The notes under the pieces were generated by a model. That model was not told the origin of the DNA and ran no database searches. It worked only from the letters and a program-made list of their open reading frames with translations. A program made the translations under genes and the position numbers. From contig NZ_CH672387.1 of NCBI RefSeq assembly GCF_000153465.1, positions 2,705,903 through 2,769,902 of the forward strand: a DNA stretch of 64,000 bases. The letters are read 5' to 3'. This DNA is from Aurantimonas manganoxydans SI85-9A1. Its GTDB lineage: Bacteria > Pseudomonadota > Alphaproteobacteria > Rhizobiales > Rhizobiaceae. This document shows positions 7,742 to 16,530 of the stretch, one piece after another (position 1 is the first letter of the stretch; every line of letters starts with the position of its first letter).

Positions 7742-8530
7742 TCAGACGCCTGTGATTGCGCTTTCATCGGCGTCGAAGGGCGACCGGGGCAGGCTGGTCA
7801 GAAGCCGGTGCAGGGTTTCGATCGTCGAGGCGTCGGCGATGCCGTCGACCCGCTCCTGGCGGAAGTGCCGCTGGAAGGCGACGGTCGCCTGACGCGTTGT
7901 GTCGTCGAAGGTTCCGTCGCATGGCACGCCGTAGCCATAGGCCGCCAGCAGCGACTGGTAGGCGGCGACGGGCTCGCCCCGATCGCCGAGGCTGAAATAG
8001 CGTCCGCCCCGCAATGGCGCAGGATCGACCGCATGGCCGATGCCAGCGGAAAAAAGTTGAAGCCAGGGGAACTTTTCGCCGGGATCGGACTTTCGCGCGG
8101 GAGCAACGTCCGAGTGCGCCAGCACGAATTCAGGCCGGATCGGCCACCGGGCGACACAATCGGCACACAATCGGGTCACCGCATCGATCTGTGCGGGCGG
8201 GAAATCGGGATAGCCGTTGCCGTGCCCGACATTGACGATCTCGATGCCGATCGAACGCGAATTGATGTCGTCGCGGCCGCGCCAGCTGCCGGCGCCCGCA
8301 TGCCAGGCGCGCCTTTCCTCCGGCACCAACTGCACGACCCGCCCGTCCTCATGGACGAGATAGTGGCAGGACACCTCGCTTTCGGGGGTGCAGAGCCAGC
8401 GCATGGCCGCCTCCCCGGTACCCATGCCGGTATAGTGCAGGATCAGCATGTCCGGGCGCAGCCCGTCGCGGCGTTCGGTATGGTTCGGCGACGGACAGAT
8501 CTCGTCGACGCCGGCATGGTCTGGAATCAC
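7742..8530 (-). CDS. N-acetylmuramoyl-L-alanine amidase with PG-binding domain
   Basis: AmpD/AmiD-type zinc amidase cleaving the lactyl-amide bond between MurNAc and the stem peptide. Motifs include LHYTGM (zinc His), RRAWHAGAGSWRGRDDINS, SIGIEIVN and LAHSDVAPARKSDPG (second zinc His and catalytic Lys region). The C-terminal ~70 residues form a PG_binding_1 module (YQSLLAAYGYGVPCDGTFDD). No signal peptide is visible, so it is probably cytoplasmic or exported by another route. The GTG start overlaps the stop of the TerB/J-domain gene. Confidence 0.92.
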   Translation of the reverse strand: MIPDHAGVDEICPSPNHTERRDGLRPDMLILHYTGMGTGEAAMRWLCTPESEVSCHYLVHEDGRVVQLVPEERRAWHAGAGSWRGRDDINSRSIGIEIVNVGHGNGYPDFPPAQIDAVTRLCADCVARWPIRPEFVLAHSDVAPARKSDPGEKFPWLQLFSAGIGHAVDPAPLRGGRYFSLGDRGEPVAAYQSLLAAYGYGVPCDGTFDDTTRQATVAFQRHFRQERVDGIADASTIETLHRLLTSLPRSPFDADESAITGV

Positions 8531-9240
8531 GCCGCGGTCTTTCCTGCAATCTGGCTGTAGGCGTTGTTGATCGCCTTCATCCGCTCGGTGGCGATGAACA
8601 TGAACTCGTCGGGCACGCCGCGGGCGGCCAGCCGGTCGGGATGGTTCTCGCGCACCAGCGTCAGATAGCGGGCGCGGGTCTCCGACGGCGCGGCGTCCGG
8701 GTCGAGCCCGAGCACCGCATAGGGATTGCTCGGCCCCAGAATGTGCCGGTTCTTCACGTCGGTGAACTCGGTCTCGCTCAGGCCGAAGATGCGGGCCACC
8801 TCGGCCAGGAACTCCAGCTCGCGCTCATGCACCAGCCCGTCCGCCTTGGCGATGTGGAACAGCCCGTCGAGAACGTCGGTCAGGAGTTCGCAAGTCTCGC
8901 CTTCCTCGCGGCACAGCCCCTTCAGCCGCATCGCGTAGGTGTCGAAGCCGGCGATGTCCTGCTTGGCGATGTCGTAGAGACGGAAGACGTTGCGCAGCTC
9001 CTCAGGCGGAATCTCGAGGATCTCCTGGAACGCCGTCACCTCGCGCGGCGAGACGATGCCGTCGGCCTTGGCCATCTTGGCGGACAGGGCGATCACGGCG
9101 ACACCGAAGGCGACGCGCTTGCGGGTGTCGCGATCGCCGCCGAAGATCGCACGGATGCTCTCGAAGATGGCGTCCAGCGTCGCGCGGCTGCCGGCCGGTA
9201 TGCCCTGCAGCAGCGTGTTGAGGCTCGTCAGAATGTTCAT
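8527..9240 (-). CDS. DjlA-like co-chaperone: TerB domain plus J domain
   Basis: Protein of 237 residues with an N-terminal TerB-like helical domain (about 45-165; acidic KADGIVSPREVTAFQEIL and KADGLVHERELEFLAEVA pair) and a C-terminal J domain (PYAVLGLDPDAA, then NHPDRL with the HPD signature). The order matches DjlA, but the N-terminal membrane helix is weak. J domains stimulate DnaK ATPase. ATG at 9240 was chosen because the TerB fold begins soon after; an upstream in-frame start at 9303 would add unconserved Arg-rich residues. Translationally coupled to the amidase. Confidence 0.88.
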   Translation of the reverse strand: MNILTSLNTLLQGIPAGSRATLDAIFESIRAIFGGDRDTRKRVAFGVAVIALSAKMAKADGIVSPREVTAFQEILEIPPEELRNVFRLYDIAKQDIAGFDTYAMRLKGLCREEGETCELLTDVLDGLFHIAKADGLVHERELEFLAEVARIFGLSETEFTDVKNRHILGPSNPYAVLGLDPDAAPSETRARYLTLVRENHPDRLAARGVPDEFMFIATERMKAINNAYSQIAGKTAA

Positions 9241-9554
9241 CGCGCCGCCCCGCCGGCCATGTTGTCGAATCGAGATTATCTGCGATCGTTCGCTGCGACG
9301 CAAACAGAAGGGCGCGCAACGCCTGCGAACAGCCCGTCACCGCCGCAAAAGCGTGTCGGTCCGTGCCAAACGACGCCATCGCCCGTTGGTTTCGTGCGCC
9401 CGCGCCGGAATTTCGCGTCTGCGTCGCCAGCCCCGTTCCAGCCAGCCATGATCAATGGGAGAGCGGCGCAGACCGTCCGCCGTCGCCGATGCGGAACCGT
9501 GCGTGCGATCCGGGCCGTGCGGCGACCTTCCTTCTGCTGAATTCGAGTGACCCG
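9241..9554. other. Intergenic region between divergent genes
   Basis: 314 bases between the DjlA-like gene (leftward) and the GH25 gene (rightward). I see no conserved RNA, repeat or convincing promoter. The open frame that extends the GH25 gene leftward is not preceded by a ribosome site and lacks the lipoprotein start. Confidence 0.5.
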
Positions 9555-10358
9555 ATGCGCGACCGCCACGAGACCATTTCTTCCCCCGCCGCGCGCCGCC
9601 GCACCGGACGCCGCCTCGCCATGGCCGGCATGGCGCTGGTCCTGGCGCTTGCCGGCTGCCGCTCCACGGCGCTCAGCGTCGCCGAGCTCGGCCTGTCCGA
9701 CATGGCGGTCGAGGCCTCGCACCAATACCCGATCCACGGCATCGACGTCGCCAAGTACCAGGGCGACATCGACTGGACCGCGGCCCGCCAGGGAGGCGTC
9801 GCCTTCGCCTGGCTGAAGGCGACCGAGGGCGGCGACCGCCTCGACGACCGCTTCCAGGAGAACTGGCGCGAGGCCCGCGCCGCCGGCGTGCCGCGCGGCG
9901 CCTATCATTTCTGGTATCATTGCCGGCCGGGCATCGAGCAGGCTCGCTGGTTCATCGACAATGTCCCGCGCGAAAAGGGCGCCCTGCCCCCGGTGATCGA
10001 CGTCGAGTGGACGCCCTTCTCGCCGACCTGCACCAAGCGGCCGCCGCGCGAGGACCTGATCCGCGAGGTCATGGCGATGTCCGACGCGCTGGAGCGCCAT
10101 TACGGCCAGCGCCCGATCCTCTACGTGCCCATCGACGTGCATCGCGAGCGTCTGGTGGCCGCCTTCCCACGCCATGAATTCTGGGTGCGCGCCGTCGCCG
10201 ACCACCCCGACAATGTCTATGAGGACCGCAAATTCCGCTTCTGGCAGTACACCGCCACCGGTTCGGTGCCGGGCGTCCGCGGCGAGGTCGACCGCAACGC
10301 GTTTGCCGGCTCGCGGGCCGACTGGGCGAAATGGCTGCAGGCGCGCATGCGGCGTTGA
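9555..10358 (+). CDS. GH25 muramidase (lysozyme) lipoprotein
   Basis: Glycoside hydrolase family 25 enzyme cleaving the MurNAc-GlcNAc bond. The sequence starts with an Arg-rich n-region, a hydrophobic stretch and the lipobox LALAGC, so it is probably anchored to the envelope. Catalytic features are HGIDVAKYQGDIDW (first Asp), AYHFWYHC and PVIDVEW (Asp and Glu pair), then RPILYVP and FRFWQYTATGSVPGV. The 267-residue length is normal. The following MltB gene reads in the same direction 75 bases downstream. Confidence 0.93.
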   Translation: MRDRHETISSPAARRRTGRRLAMAGMALVLALAGCRSTALSVAELGLSDMAVEASHQYPIHGIDVAKYQGDIDWTAARQGGVAFAWLKATEGGDRLDDRFQENWREARAAGVPRGAYHFWYHCRPGIEQARWFIDNVPREKGALPPVIDVEWTPFSPTCTKRPPREDLIREVMAMSDALERHYGQRPILYVPIDVHRERLVAAFPRHEFWVRAVADHPDNVYEDRKFRFWQYTATGSVPGVRGEVDRNAFAGSRADWAKWLQARMRR

Positions 10359-10433
10359 CCTTCTTCAAAGCGCCATGATGATCGCCTAGGCGCGGGCCAA
10401 ACGCTCTGTGTCCTGTTTTGGAGGAATTCGCCG

Positions 10434-11621
10434 ATGCCTGTTGCCAGCCGTTTCGCCCTGACCCTGTCGCTTCTCCTGTCCGGCAGCGGCTTCGCGGCGG
10501 CCCAGCAATGCGGCGGCGATTTCGGCGCCTTCCTGCAGGGCGTGCGGGCCGAGGCTCAGGCCAAGGGCCTGTCGGCCGGCGCCGTCGGCGCGGCCGTTGC
10601 CGACATGCGGCAGGACCCGAAGGTGCTCGCCGCCGATCGCGCCCAGGGCGTCTTTGCCCAGGACTGGCAGCAATTCGCCACCCGCATGGTCAATGGCTAC
10701 CGGCTGCAGCAGGGCAAGGAAAACCTGCAGAAATACGCCAGCGTCCTGTCGCGCATCGAAGCCGAGACCGGCGTGCCCGGCCCGGTTATCGCCGCGTTCT
10801 GGGGACTGGAGACCGATTACGGCGCCGTCCTCGGCAATTTCGACACGCTGGCGGCGCTGGCCACCCTCGCCCATGACTGCCGCCGTCCCGAACTCTTCCG
10901 CCCGCATCTGCTGGCGGCGATCGAGATCGTCGATCGCGGCTATCTGACCCCGTCCGAGATGAAGGGCGCCTGGGCCGGCGAGATCGGCCAGACCCAGCTG
11001 CTGCCCGAGGAATATCTCGAATTCGGCACCGACGGCGACGGCAATGGCCGGATCGACCTGCGCCAGGACGCCGCCGATGTCCTGTTCACCACCGGCAAAT
11101 ACATCCAGTCGCTCGGCTGGCGCGGCGGCGAGCCGTGGCTCGAAGCGGTGCAGGTGCCGTCGGAATTCCCATGGGACCGCGCCGCTTTGGTCAACAAGGA
11201 GCCGCGCGCCAATTTCGCCGAGCTCGGCGTGACCAGGGCCGACGGATCGGCGCTGCCGTCCGACCAGCTGCCGGCCTCGCTGATCCTGCCGATGGGACGC
11301 GGCGGCCCGGCCTTCCTCGCCTATCCGAATTTCGACATCTATCTGAAGTGGAACAAGTCGCTGGTCTACTCGCTGACTGCGGCCTATTTCTCGACGCGCC
11401 TCGCCGGCGCCCCCCCGGTCGACATGGGCAATCCGCAGCCGGGCCTCGATCTGGAGGCCACCAAGCGGCTCCAGCAGCGCCTGACTGATCTCGGATACGA
11501 CACCGGCGGCGTCGACGGCATCATCGGCGAGAACACCCGCGCCGCCGTCCGCAAGGAGCAGATGCGCCTCGGCCTGCCGGCCGATGGCTGGCCGACGGCC
11601 GATCTCCTCCGCGCACTCTAG
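10434..11621 (+). CDS. Lytic murein transglycosylase, MltB family, with PG-binding domain
   Basis: 395-residue periplasmic transglycosylase. A signal peptide ends at about FAAAQQ. The MltB domain follows with FWGLETDYGAV (catalytic Glu of ETDYG) and WAGEIGQTQLLPEEYLEFG; family members usually read GxMGxxQFxPS here, so the IGQTQLLP variant is a small divergence. The C-terminal 65 residues are a PG_binding_1 repeat (RLQQRLTDLGYDTGGVDGII). The typical lipobox is missing, so it is soluble rather than anchored. The Shine-Dalgarno TTGGAGGAA precedes the ATG. Confidence 0.93.
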   Translation: MPVASRFALTLSLLLSGSGFAAAQQCGGDFGAFLQGVRAEAQAKGLSAGAVGAAVADMRQDPKVLAADRAQGVFAQDWQQFATRMVNGYRLQQGKENLQKYASVLSRIEAETGVPGPVIAAFWGLETDYGAVLGNFDTLAALATLAHDCRRPELFRPHLLAAIEIVDRGYLTPSEMKGAWAGEIGQTQLLPEEYLEFGTDGDGNGRIDLRQDAADVLFTTGKYIQSLGWRGGEPWLEAVQVPSEFPWDRAALVNKEPRANFAELGVTRADGSALPSDQLPASLILPMGRGGPAFLAYPNFDIYLKWNKSLVYSLTAAYFSTRLAGAPPVDMGNPQPGLDLEATKRLQQRLTDLGYDTGGVDGIIGENTRAAVRKEQMRLGLPADGWPTADLLRAL

Positions 11622-11631
11622 AGACGACGGC

Positions 11632-11655
11632 GCCCCGGCGAACCTTAGCCGGGGC
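11632..11655. terminator. GC-rich hairpin after MltB gene
   Basis: GCCCCGGC (11632-11639) pairs with GCCGGGGC (11648-11655) around an 8-base loop, ten bases after the stop codon. No T-run follows, so termination is only suggested. Confidence 0.4.
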
Positions 11656-11840
11656 CCCCGCCGGATCGCCGATGGCCGCGTGCCCTCGCCATCCGGTGCC
11701 GAAGACGCTAAGCACGGCTTATCTCCATCGATGCCCGCGCCCAGCCATCTGCGGCGCGGGCGGCAGGACGTGCCCGTGACCCGACCCCGTCTCCCCGCTC
11801 TTCCAGCCATCGCTCCCTTACGGGCCGGTGCGGAGCGGCG

Positions 11841-12974
11841 GTGCACCCGGCCAGCTTCGCGGCCCCGCGCGTGAGGGACGACGCCCTTCCGCCCGTCGAG
11901 ACGCCCGGCGCGGTGAGCCGGACGCCGGTGCCGCTCCAGTGGCTGGCACTGCTGGCGCTCTCGATTCTGATCGGCAGCCTGCTCGAACTCGTCGGCATGC
12001 CGGCCGCGATGCTTTTGGGGCCGATGATCGCCGCCATCGTCATCGCGGTGTTCGGCACCACGATCGCCGTGCCCAAGGCGCCCTATCACGGCGCCCAGGC
12101 GGCGATCGGCTGCCTCGTCGCCTCGTCCATCACGCTGGAGATCCTCGCCACCTTCCTGCGCGACTGGCCGCTCTATGTCGGTGTCGTCCTTGCCGTGGTG
12201 ACCGCCAGCGGCGTGCTCGGCGCCCTGATGAGCCGCTGGCACGTCCTGCCCGGCACGACCGCCGTCTGGGGTTCCTGGCCCGGTGCCGCCACCGCGATGA
12301 TGGTCATGGCCGAAGCCTTCGGGGCGGATGCCCGGCTCGTCGGCTTCATGCAGTATCTGCGGGTGATCTTCGTCGCCTTCGCCGCTGCGCTGATGGCGCG
12401 ATTCTGGACGGGCAGCGATGCGGCGGCCTATGCCGGCGCGGCAATTGTCTGGTTTCCGGCACTCGACTGGTCGCATTTCGGCCCGGCGCTCGGCTTCGTC
12501 GGCCTCGGCATTCTGGTCGGCCGCTTCCCGAAAGTTCCCGCCGGTCCGTTTCTGTTGCCCATGGCCATCGCCGTCGCGCTCACGCTCGGCGGCGTCGTCC
12601 AGTTCCAGCTGCCGGAATGGTTCCTGGTTCTCGGCTACGGCATTCTGGGATGGAAGATCGGCCTCGGCTTCACCCGCGCCGTCCTCGCCCATGCCTGGCG
12701 GGCGCTGCCCAAGATCGTCGGCTCGATCGTCCTGCTGATGGCGTTCTGCGGCGGCATCGCCGCGCTCTTGCATGTCTGGCTCGGCATCGATCCGGTCACC
12801 GCCTATCTGGCGACCAGCCCAGGCGGCATGGATTCCATCGCCATCATCGCGGCGTCGACCGATGTCGATCTGCCCTTCGTCATGGCGCTGCAGACGGTGC
12901 GCTTCGTCATCGTGCTGGTGGCCGGCCCGCCGATCGCCCGCCTCGTCGCGAGCCGCATCGGCGCGCGCGACTGA
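11841..12974 (+). CDS. AbrB-family membrane protein (putative transporter)
   Basis: About 377 residues with ten or more membrane helices in two related halves; each half contains a conserved helix pair (LELVGMPAAMLLGPMIAA; PGTTAVWGSWPGAATAMMVM; YLATSPGGMDSIAIIAAST). The PGG/PGAA signatures are typical of the COG3180 'AbrB duplication' family, proposed to be transporters and in some species linked to ammonia monooxygenase-like annotation. Substrate is unknown. The GTG start at 11841 is uncertain; another GTG at 11872 is out of frame, and the hydrophobic region begins near residue 30. Converges with the antiporter gene. Confidence 0.82.
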   Translation: MHPASFAAPRVRDDALPPVETPGAVSRTPVPLQWLALLALSILIGSLLELVGMPAAMLLGPMIAAIVIAVFGTTIAVPKAPYHGAQAAIGCLVASSITLEILATFLRDWPLYVGVVLAVVTASGVLGALMSRWHVLPGTTAVWGSWPGAATAMMVMAEAFGADARLVGFMQYLRVIFVAFAAALMARFWTGSDAAAYAGAAIVWFPALDWSHFGPALGFVGLGILVGRFPKVPAGPFLLPMAIAVALTLGGVVQFQLPEWFLVLGYGILGWKIGLGFTRAVLAHAWRALPKIVGSIVLLMAFCGGIAALLHVWLGIDPVTAYLATSPGGMDSIAIIAASTDVDLPFVMALQTVRFVIVLVAGPPIARLVASRIGARD

Positions 12975-12994
12975 CAGCGGGCCCCGGTACTGCG

Positions 12995-14431
12995 CTATTC
13001 GCGCGGTGCCCGCTCGCCGGTCTCGTCCTCGGCTCCCGTCTTGCCGTTGCGCCGGGCGACACGGCGCCGGGTCATCGCCCGACGCAACGCGCGGCCGCGC
13101 ACCTTCAGCCAGACGCCCATGTCCTCGACGGTCTCGATCCGGTCGCCATAGAGCTCGGTCAGGGCGGCGCGGAACTCGGCGTAGCCGAAGCGCGCCTCGC
13201 CCTCCAGATGGCGGATCACCACCATCCAGGCCGGCGAGACCAGCAGCGACACGGCGGTCACCGCCAGCGCCAGCCGGTAGACGTCGCCGCCGATCGCGCC
13301 CGAAGCGAAGGCCGCCGCCGCCAGCACGAAGGAGAACTCGCCGATCTGCGCCATGGAGAGCCCCGCCTCGACCGCGGTCTTGTGCGGCAAGCCAGCGAGG
13401 CGGATCAGCAGGATGTTGAGGACGGTCTTCGCCAGGATCACGAAGAGCGAGGCGACCAGCACCAGCACCCAGTTCTCGACGATGTAGTTCAGGTCGATCA
13501 GGAGGCCGATGGACAGGAAGAACACCACCAGCAGCAGCGCCTGGATCGGCTCGACCACGTGGATGACCGGCGAGCGCAGGGTCGAGGCGCCGACGACCAG
13601 CCCGGCGATGAAGGCGCCATAGGCCGGCGACAGGCCGACGAGACCCGAAAAGGAGGCGGCGGCGAAGCAGAAGGCGAGCGAGCCGAGCGCCAGGATCTCG
13701 ACATTGTTCTCCACCGCCGGCGCGAAGGACGGCTTCAGCTTCGGCCGCCGGCCGAGGAACCACAGCAGCCCGCCGAGAACCGCCACGGCGACGGCGATCT
13801 TCAGCCCGACATCGACCCAGCTCACCGCTTCCTCGCCGCCCAGCGAGGTGGCGAGGATCAGCATCGGCACCACCGCCAGGTCCTGGGCGATCAGCACCGC
13901 GACGGCGATCCGCCCCGGTTCTTGGCGCAGCTCGCCGATATCCTCCAGCATCTTCATCGCCACCACGGTCGAGGACAGCGCGATGATGAAGCCGAGGATG
14001 ATCGCCTCGGCCAGCGTCGCCTCCGAGATCGCCATCAGGCCGAAGGAGATCGCCATGGCGGCGATGAGCTGGCCGCCGGCGATCTGCACCGCCGGCTTCA
14101 GCGAGGCGACGAAGGCCTTCAGCGACAATTCCATGCCGATGAAGAACAGGAGCATCAAGACGCCCATCTCGGCGAGCATGGTGACGTTCTCGTTGGAGGT
14201 GGAGATGACGCCCAGCGCCGAGGGGCCGAGCAGCACGCCGGCGAGGATGAAGCCGACCAGCGGCGGCTGCCGCAGCCGCATCAGCCCGAGGCCGGCGGTC
14301 ACCGCAACGACGATCACGAAGGCGATGGCGGTCAGCCCGTTGTCGGCGCCGTGGCCGCCATGGGCCCCCTGGGCCACCTCCGCGACCGCGTGTTCGACCG
14401 TCGCCGTGGCCTCGGTGACCGCTTCCTCCAT
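12995..14431 (-). CDS. CPA2 cation:proton antiporter (KefB/YbaL-like)
   Basis: 478-residue monovalent cation:proton antiporter-2 protein. About twelve membrane helices span residues 32-405, with conserved LLGPSALGVI, MLLFFIGMELSLK, SSTVVAMKMLED, AQDLAVVPMLIL (the QD pair of the ion path) and FLSIGLLIDL. It ends in a 70-residue basic tail and lacks the RCK/TrkA-N nucleotide-binding domain of KefB/KefC. An unusual N-terminal tail with His and Gly (AQGAHGGHGADNG) precedes helix 1. The ion could be K+ or Na+; the sequence does not tell. Confidence 0.9.
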   Translation of the reverse strand: MEEAVTEATATVEHAVAEVAQGAHGGHGADNGLTAIAFVIVVAVTAGLGLMRLRQPPLVGFILAGVLLGPSALGVISTSNENVTMLAEMGVLMLLFFIGMELSLKAFVASLKPAVQIAGGQLIAAMAISFGLMAISEATLAEAIILGFIIALSSTVVAMKMLEDIGELRQEPGRIAVAVLIAQDLAVVPMLILATSLGGEEAVSWVDVGLKIAVAVAVLGGLLWFLGRRPKLKPSFAPAVENNVEILALGSLAFCFAAASFSGLVGLSPAYGAFIAGLVVGASTLRSPVIHVVEPIQALLLVVFFLSIGLLIDLNYIVENWVLVLVASLFVILAKTVLNILLIRLAGLPHKTAVEAGLSMAQIGEFSFVLAAAAFASGAIGGDVYRLALAVTAVSLLVSPAWMVVIRHLEGEARFGYAEFRAALTELYGDRIETVEDMGVWLKVRGRALRRAMTRRRVARRNGKTGAEDETGERAPRE

Positions 14432-14644
14432 GTTGTCTCCCTTTGATCCGCCTGCCTGATTCGCGGTTGCGGCACGAAAGGCGAGAACCTTGGCCCGCTT
14501 GTGTCCGGCACCCGCGCACGGGCTGCTTTCCTCGGCATCGGCAGGTCGGGGACGGTCGCGATCACCCTATCACCCTGCCCACGCATCTGTTTCGCCGCTC
14601 GGGCGTTCCCATATGGAAACCACCATCGAACCGGAGAGCCGTCC

Positions 14645-15073
14645 ATGAATGCCGCCGACCCTTCCCATCATGCCGACCACCAGCGGCGCCTGACGCGCAT
14701 CAGCCGGGTCGCGCGGCTGATGGACACGGCGATCCGCATTCCCGGCACCGGCATCCGCTTCGGCGGCGATTCCGTGCTGGGCCTCATTCCGGGCGTCGGC
14801 GACGCCGCCGGCAGCCTCATCGGCATCTACATCCTGAACGAGGCCCGGCGGCTCGGCGTGCCCAGGCACAAGCTGGTCAAGATGGCCGGCAATCTCGGCA
14901 TCGACTTCGCCGTCGGCGCCGTACCGCTGCTCGGCGACGTCTTCGACGTCTTCTACAAGGCGCACCGGCGCAATCTCGACATCGTCCTCGACCATTTCGG
15001 CGAGGCCGGCACCGCCTATGGCGACGCCTTGCGCGATCCGCCGATGAAGGACATCACGCCGAAGCGCGCCTGA
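14645..15073 (+). CDS. DUF4112 family protein
   Basis: 142-residue protein of the DUF4112 family, function unknown. The conserved core is RIPGTGIRFGGDSVLGLIPG, VGDAAGSLIGIYIL, the KMAGNLGIDFAVGAVPLLGD segment and VFYKAHRRNLDIV. Two weakly hydrophobic helices suggest membrane association. The start is ATG at 14645, preceded by CCGGAGAGCC. The in-frame extension to 14501 has no ribosome site. It reads toward chrA, 73 bases away. Confidence 0.88.
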   Translation: MNAADPSHHADHQRRLTRISRVARLMDTAIRIPGTGIRFGGDSVLGLIPGVGDAAGSLIGIYILNEARRLGVPRHKLVKMAGNLGIDFAVGAVPLLGDVFDVFYKAHRRNLDIVLDHFGEAGTAYGDALRDPPMKDITPKRA

Positions 15074-15146
15074 CCGCTTTCGCGCCTTCGCGTCGACATT
15101 CATCCGTGCCACCCTTGGCCGCGGTCACGCAGGCGGGGGACGACGG

Positions 15147-16415
15147 GTGAAGGATGCAGATGCGGCAGCACGCGGGGACCGGGCAGCGGATGCGGTGGCG
15201 GGATCGGAACGGCCCGCCCACACTCCGCAGGGCTCGCCCGGCGAGGTGTTCCGCGCCTTCCTGAAACTCGGCGTCTCGGCTTTTGGCGGGCCGATCGCCC
15301 ATCTGGGCTATTTCCGCGATGAGTTCGTCACCCGGCGACGCTGGGTCGACGAGGCCGGCTATGCCGATCTGGTGGCGCTTTGCCAGTTCCTGCCCGGCCC
15401 GGCCTCCAGCCAGGTCGGCTTCGCGCTGGGCCTGATGCGGGCCGGCCCGCTGGGCGCGCTGGCGGCCTGGACCGCCTTCACCCTACCCTCGGCCATCCTG
15501 TTGATCCTCTTTGCGGCCGGCGCGTCGGCCTTCGAAAGCGGCATCGGCGCGGCGATCGTCCATGGCCTGAAGATCGTCGCGGTCGCCGTGGTGGCGCAGG
15601 CGGTGTTCGGCATGGCGCGTAGCCTCTGTCCCGATCGCACGCGCGCGACCATCGCGGTCGTCGCCGTCGTCGCGGCGGCCGCCCTGGCCGGCTCGCTCGG
15701 CCAGATCGCGGCAATCCTCATGGGCGGGCTCGCCGGCCTCTGGTTCTGCCGCGCCGATGCCGCGGCATTGCCGCCGATCCCCATGGTCCCCGTCTCGCGT
15801 ACCGCGGGGCTCGTCGCCCTCGCCGTCTTCGCCGCTCTCCTGATCCTGCTGCCGGTCTTCGCCGCCATGGGCCCGGCGGCGAACGCTGCCGGTCCCGTCG
15901 CGCTGTTCGACGCCTTCTACCGGGCCGGCTCGCTGGTGTTCGGCGGCGGCCATGTCGTCCTGCCGCTCCTGCAGGCCTTCGTCGTCGAGCCGGGATGGGC
16001 GAGCGACGATGCCTTCCTCGCCGGCTACGGCGCCGCCCAGGCCGTGCCCGGCCCGCTCTTCACCTTCGCCGCCTATCTCGGCGCCATCGCCTCGCCGCAG
16101 GGCTACGGCCTGCCGGGGGCGGTCATCGGGCTGGTGGCGATCTCGCTGCCCGGTCTGCTGCTCGTGGTGGCGGCGCTGCCGTTCTGGGACGAATTTCGCC
16201 GCCGCGTCACGGCGCAGGCCGCCATGCGCGGCGCCAATGCCGCCGTCGTCGGCATTCTCGGCGCCGCGCTCTACGATCCGGTGTTCGTCAGCGCCGTGCG
16301 CGGACCGGCCGACTTCGCCCTGGCACTGGCCGGCTTCGTGGCGCTGGTCGTCTGGAAGGCGCCGCCCTGGACGGTCGTCCTCGCCTCCGCCCTCGCGAGC
16401 ATCGCCATCGCCTAG
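15147..16415 (+). CDS. chrA: Chromate transporter ChrA (CHR family)
   Basis: 422-residue bidomain CHR protein that exports chromate by proton motive force in characterised members. Both halves show the duplicated signatures: KLGVSAFGGPIAHLGYFRDE then CQFLPGPASSQVGFALG in the first, RAGSLVFGGGHVVLPLLQAF then AAQAVPGPLFTFAAYLGAI in the second. About ten membrane helices. The GTG start at 15147 gives the usual length. No chrB regulator is nearby, and some CHR proteins have other substrates. Confidence 0.93.
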   Translation: MKDADAAARGDRAADAVAGSERPAHTPQGSPGEVFRAFLKLGVSAFGGPIAHLGYFRDEFVTRRRWVDEAGYADLVALCQFLPGPASSQVGFALGLMRAGPLGALAAWTAFTLPSAILLILFAAGASAFESGIGAAIVHGLKIVAVAVVAQAVFGMARSLCPDRTRATIAVVAVVAAAALAGSLGQIAAILMGGLAGLWFCRADAAALPPIPMVPVSRTAGLVALAVFAALLILLPVFAAMGPAANAAGPVALFDAFYRAGSLVFGGGHVVLPLLQAFVVEPGWASDDAFLAGYGAAQAVPGPLFTFAAYLGAIASPQGYGLPGAVIGLVAISLPGLLLVVAALPFWDEFRRRVTAQAAMRGANAAVVGILGAALYDPVFVSAVRGPADFALALAGFVALVVWKAPPWTVVLASALASIAIA

Positions 16416-16530
16416 TCCACAGCAACGTCAACGAAGCCGTGATCGGATCATAGCAATCCCTTAAGCGACCCATGGCATTCTTGTGGCCATCGAGAGCAGG
16501 CGTGCGCGCGATGCCGGTGGGGGGATGGGG

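Noticed and set aside
10386-14519. A 1377-codon open frame on the minus strand across the MltB, AbrB and antiporter genes
   Set aside because: High GC keeps opposite-strand frames open. It lies mostly antisense to clear genes, has Asp/Glu/Gln/Arg-rich nonsense composition and no domains.
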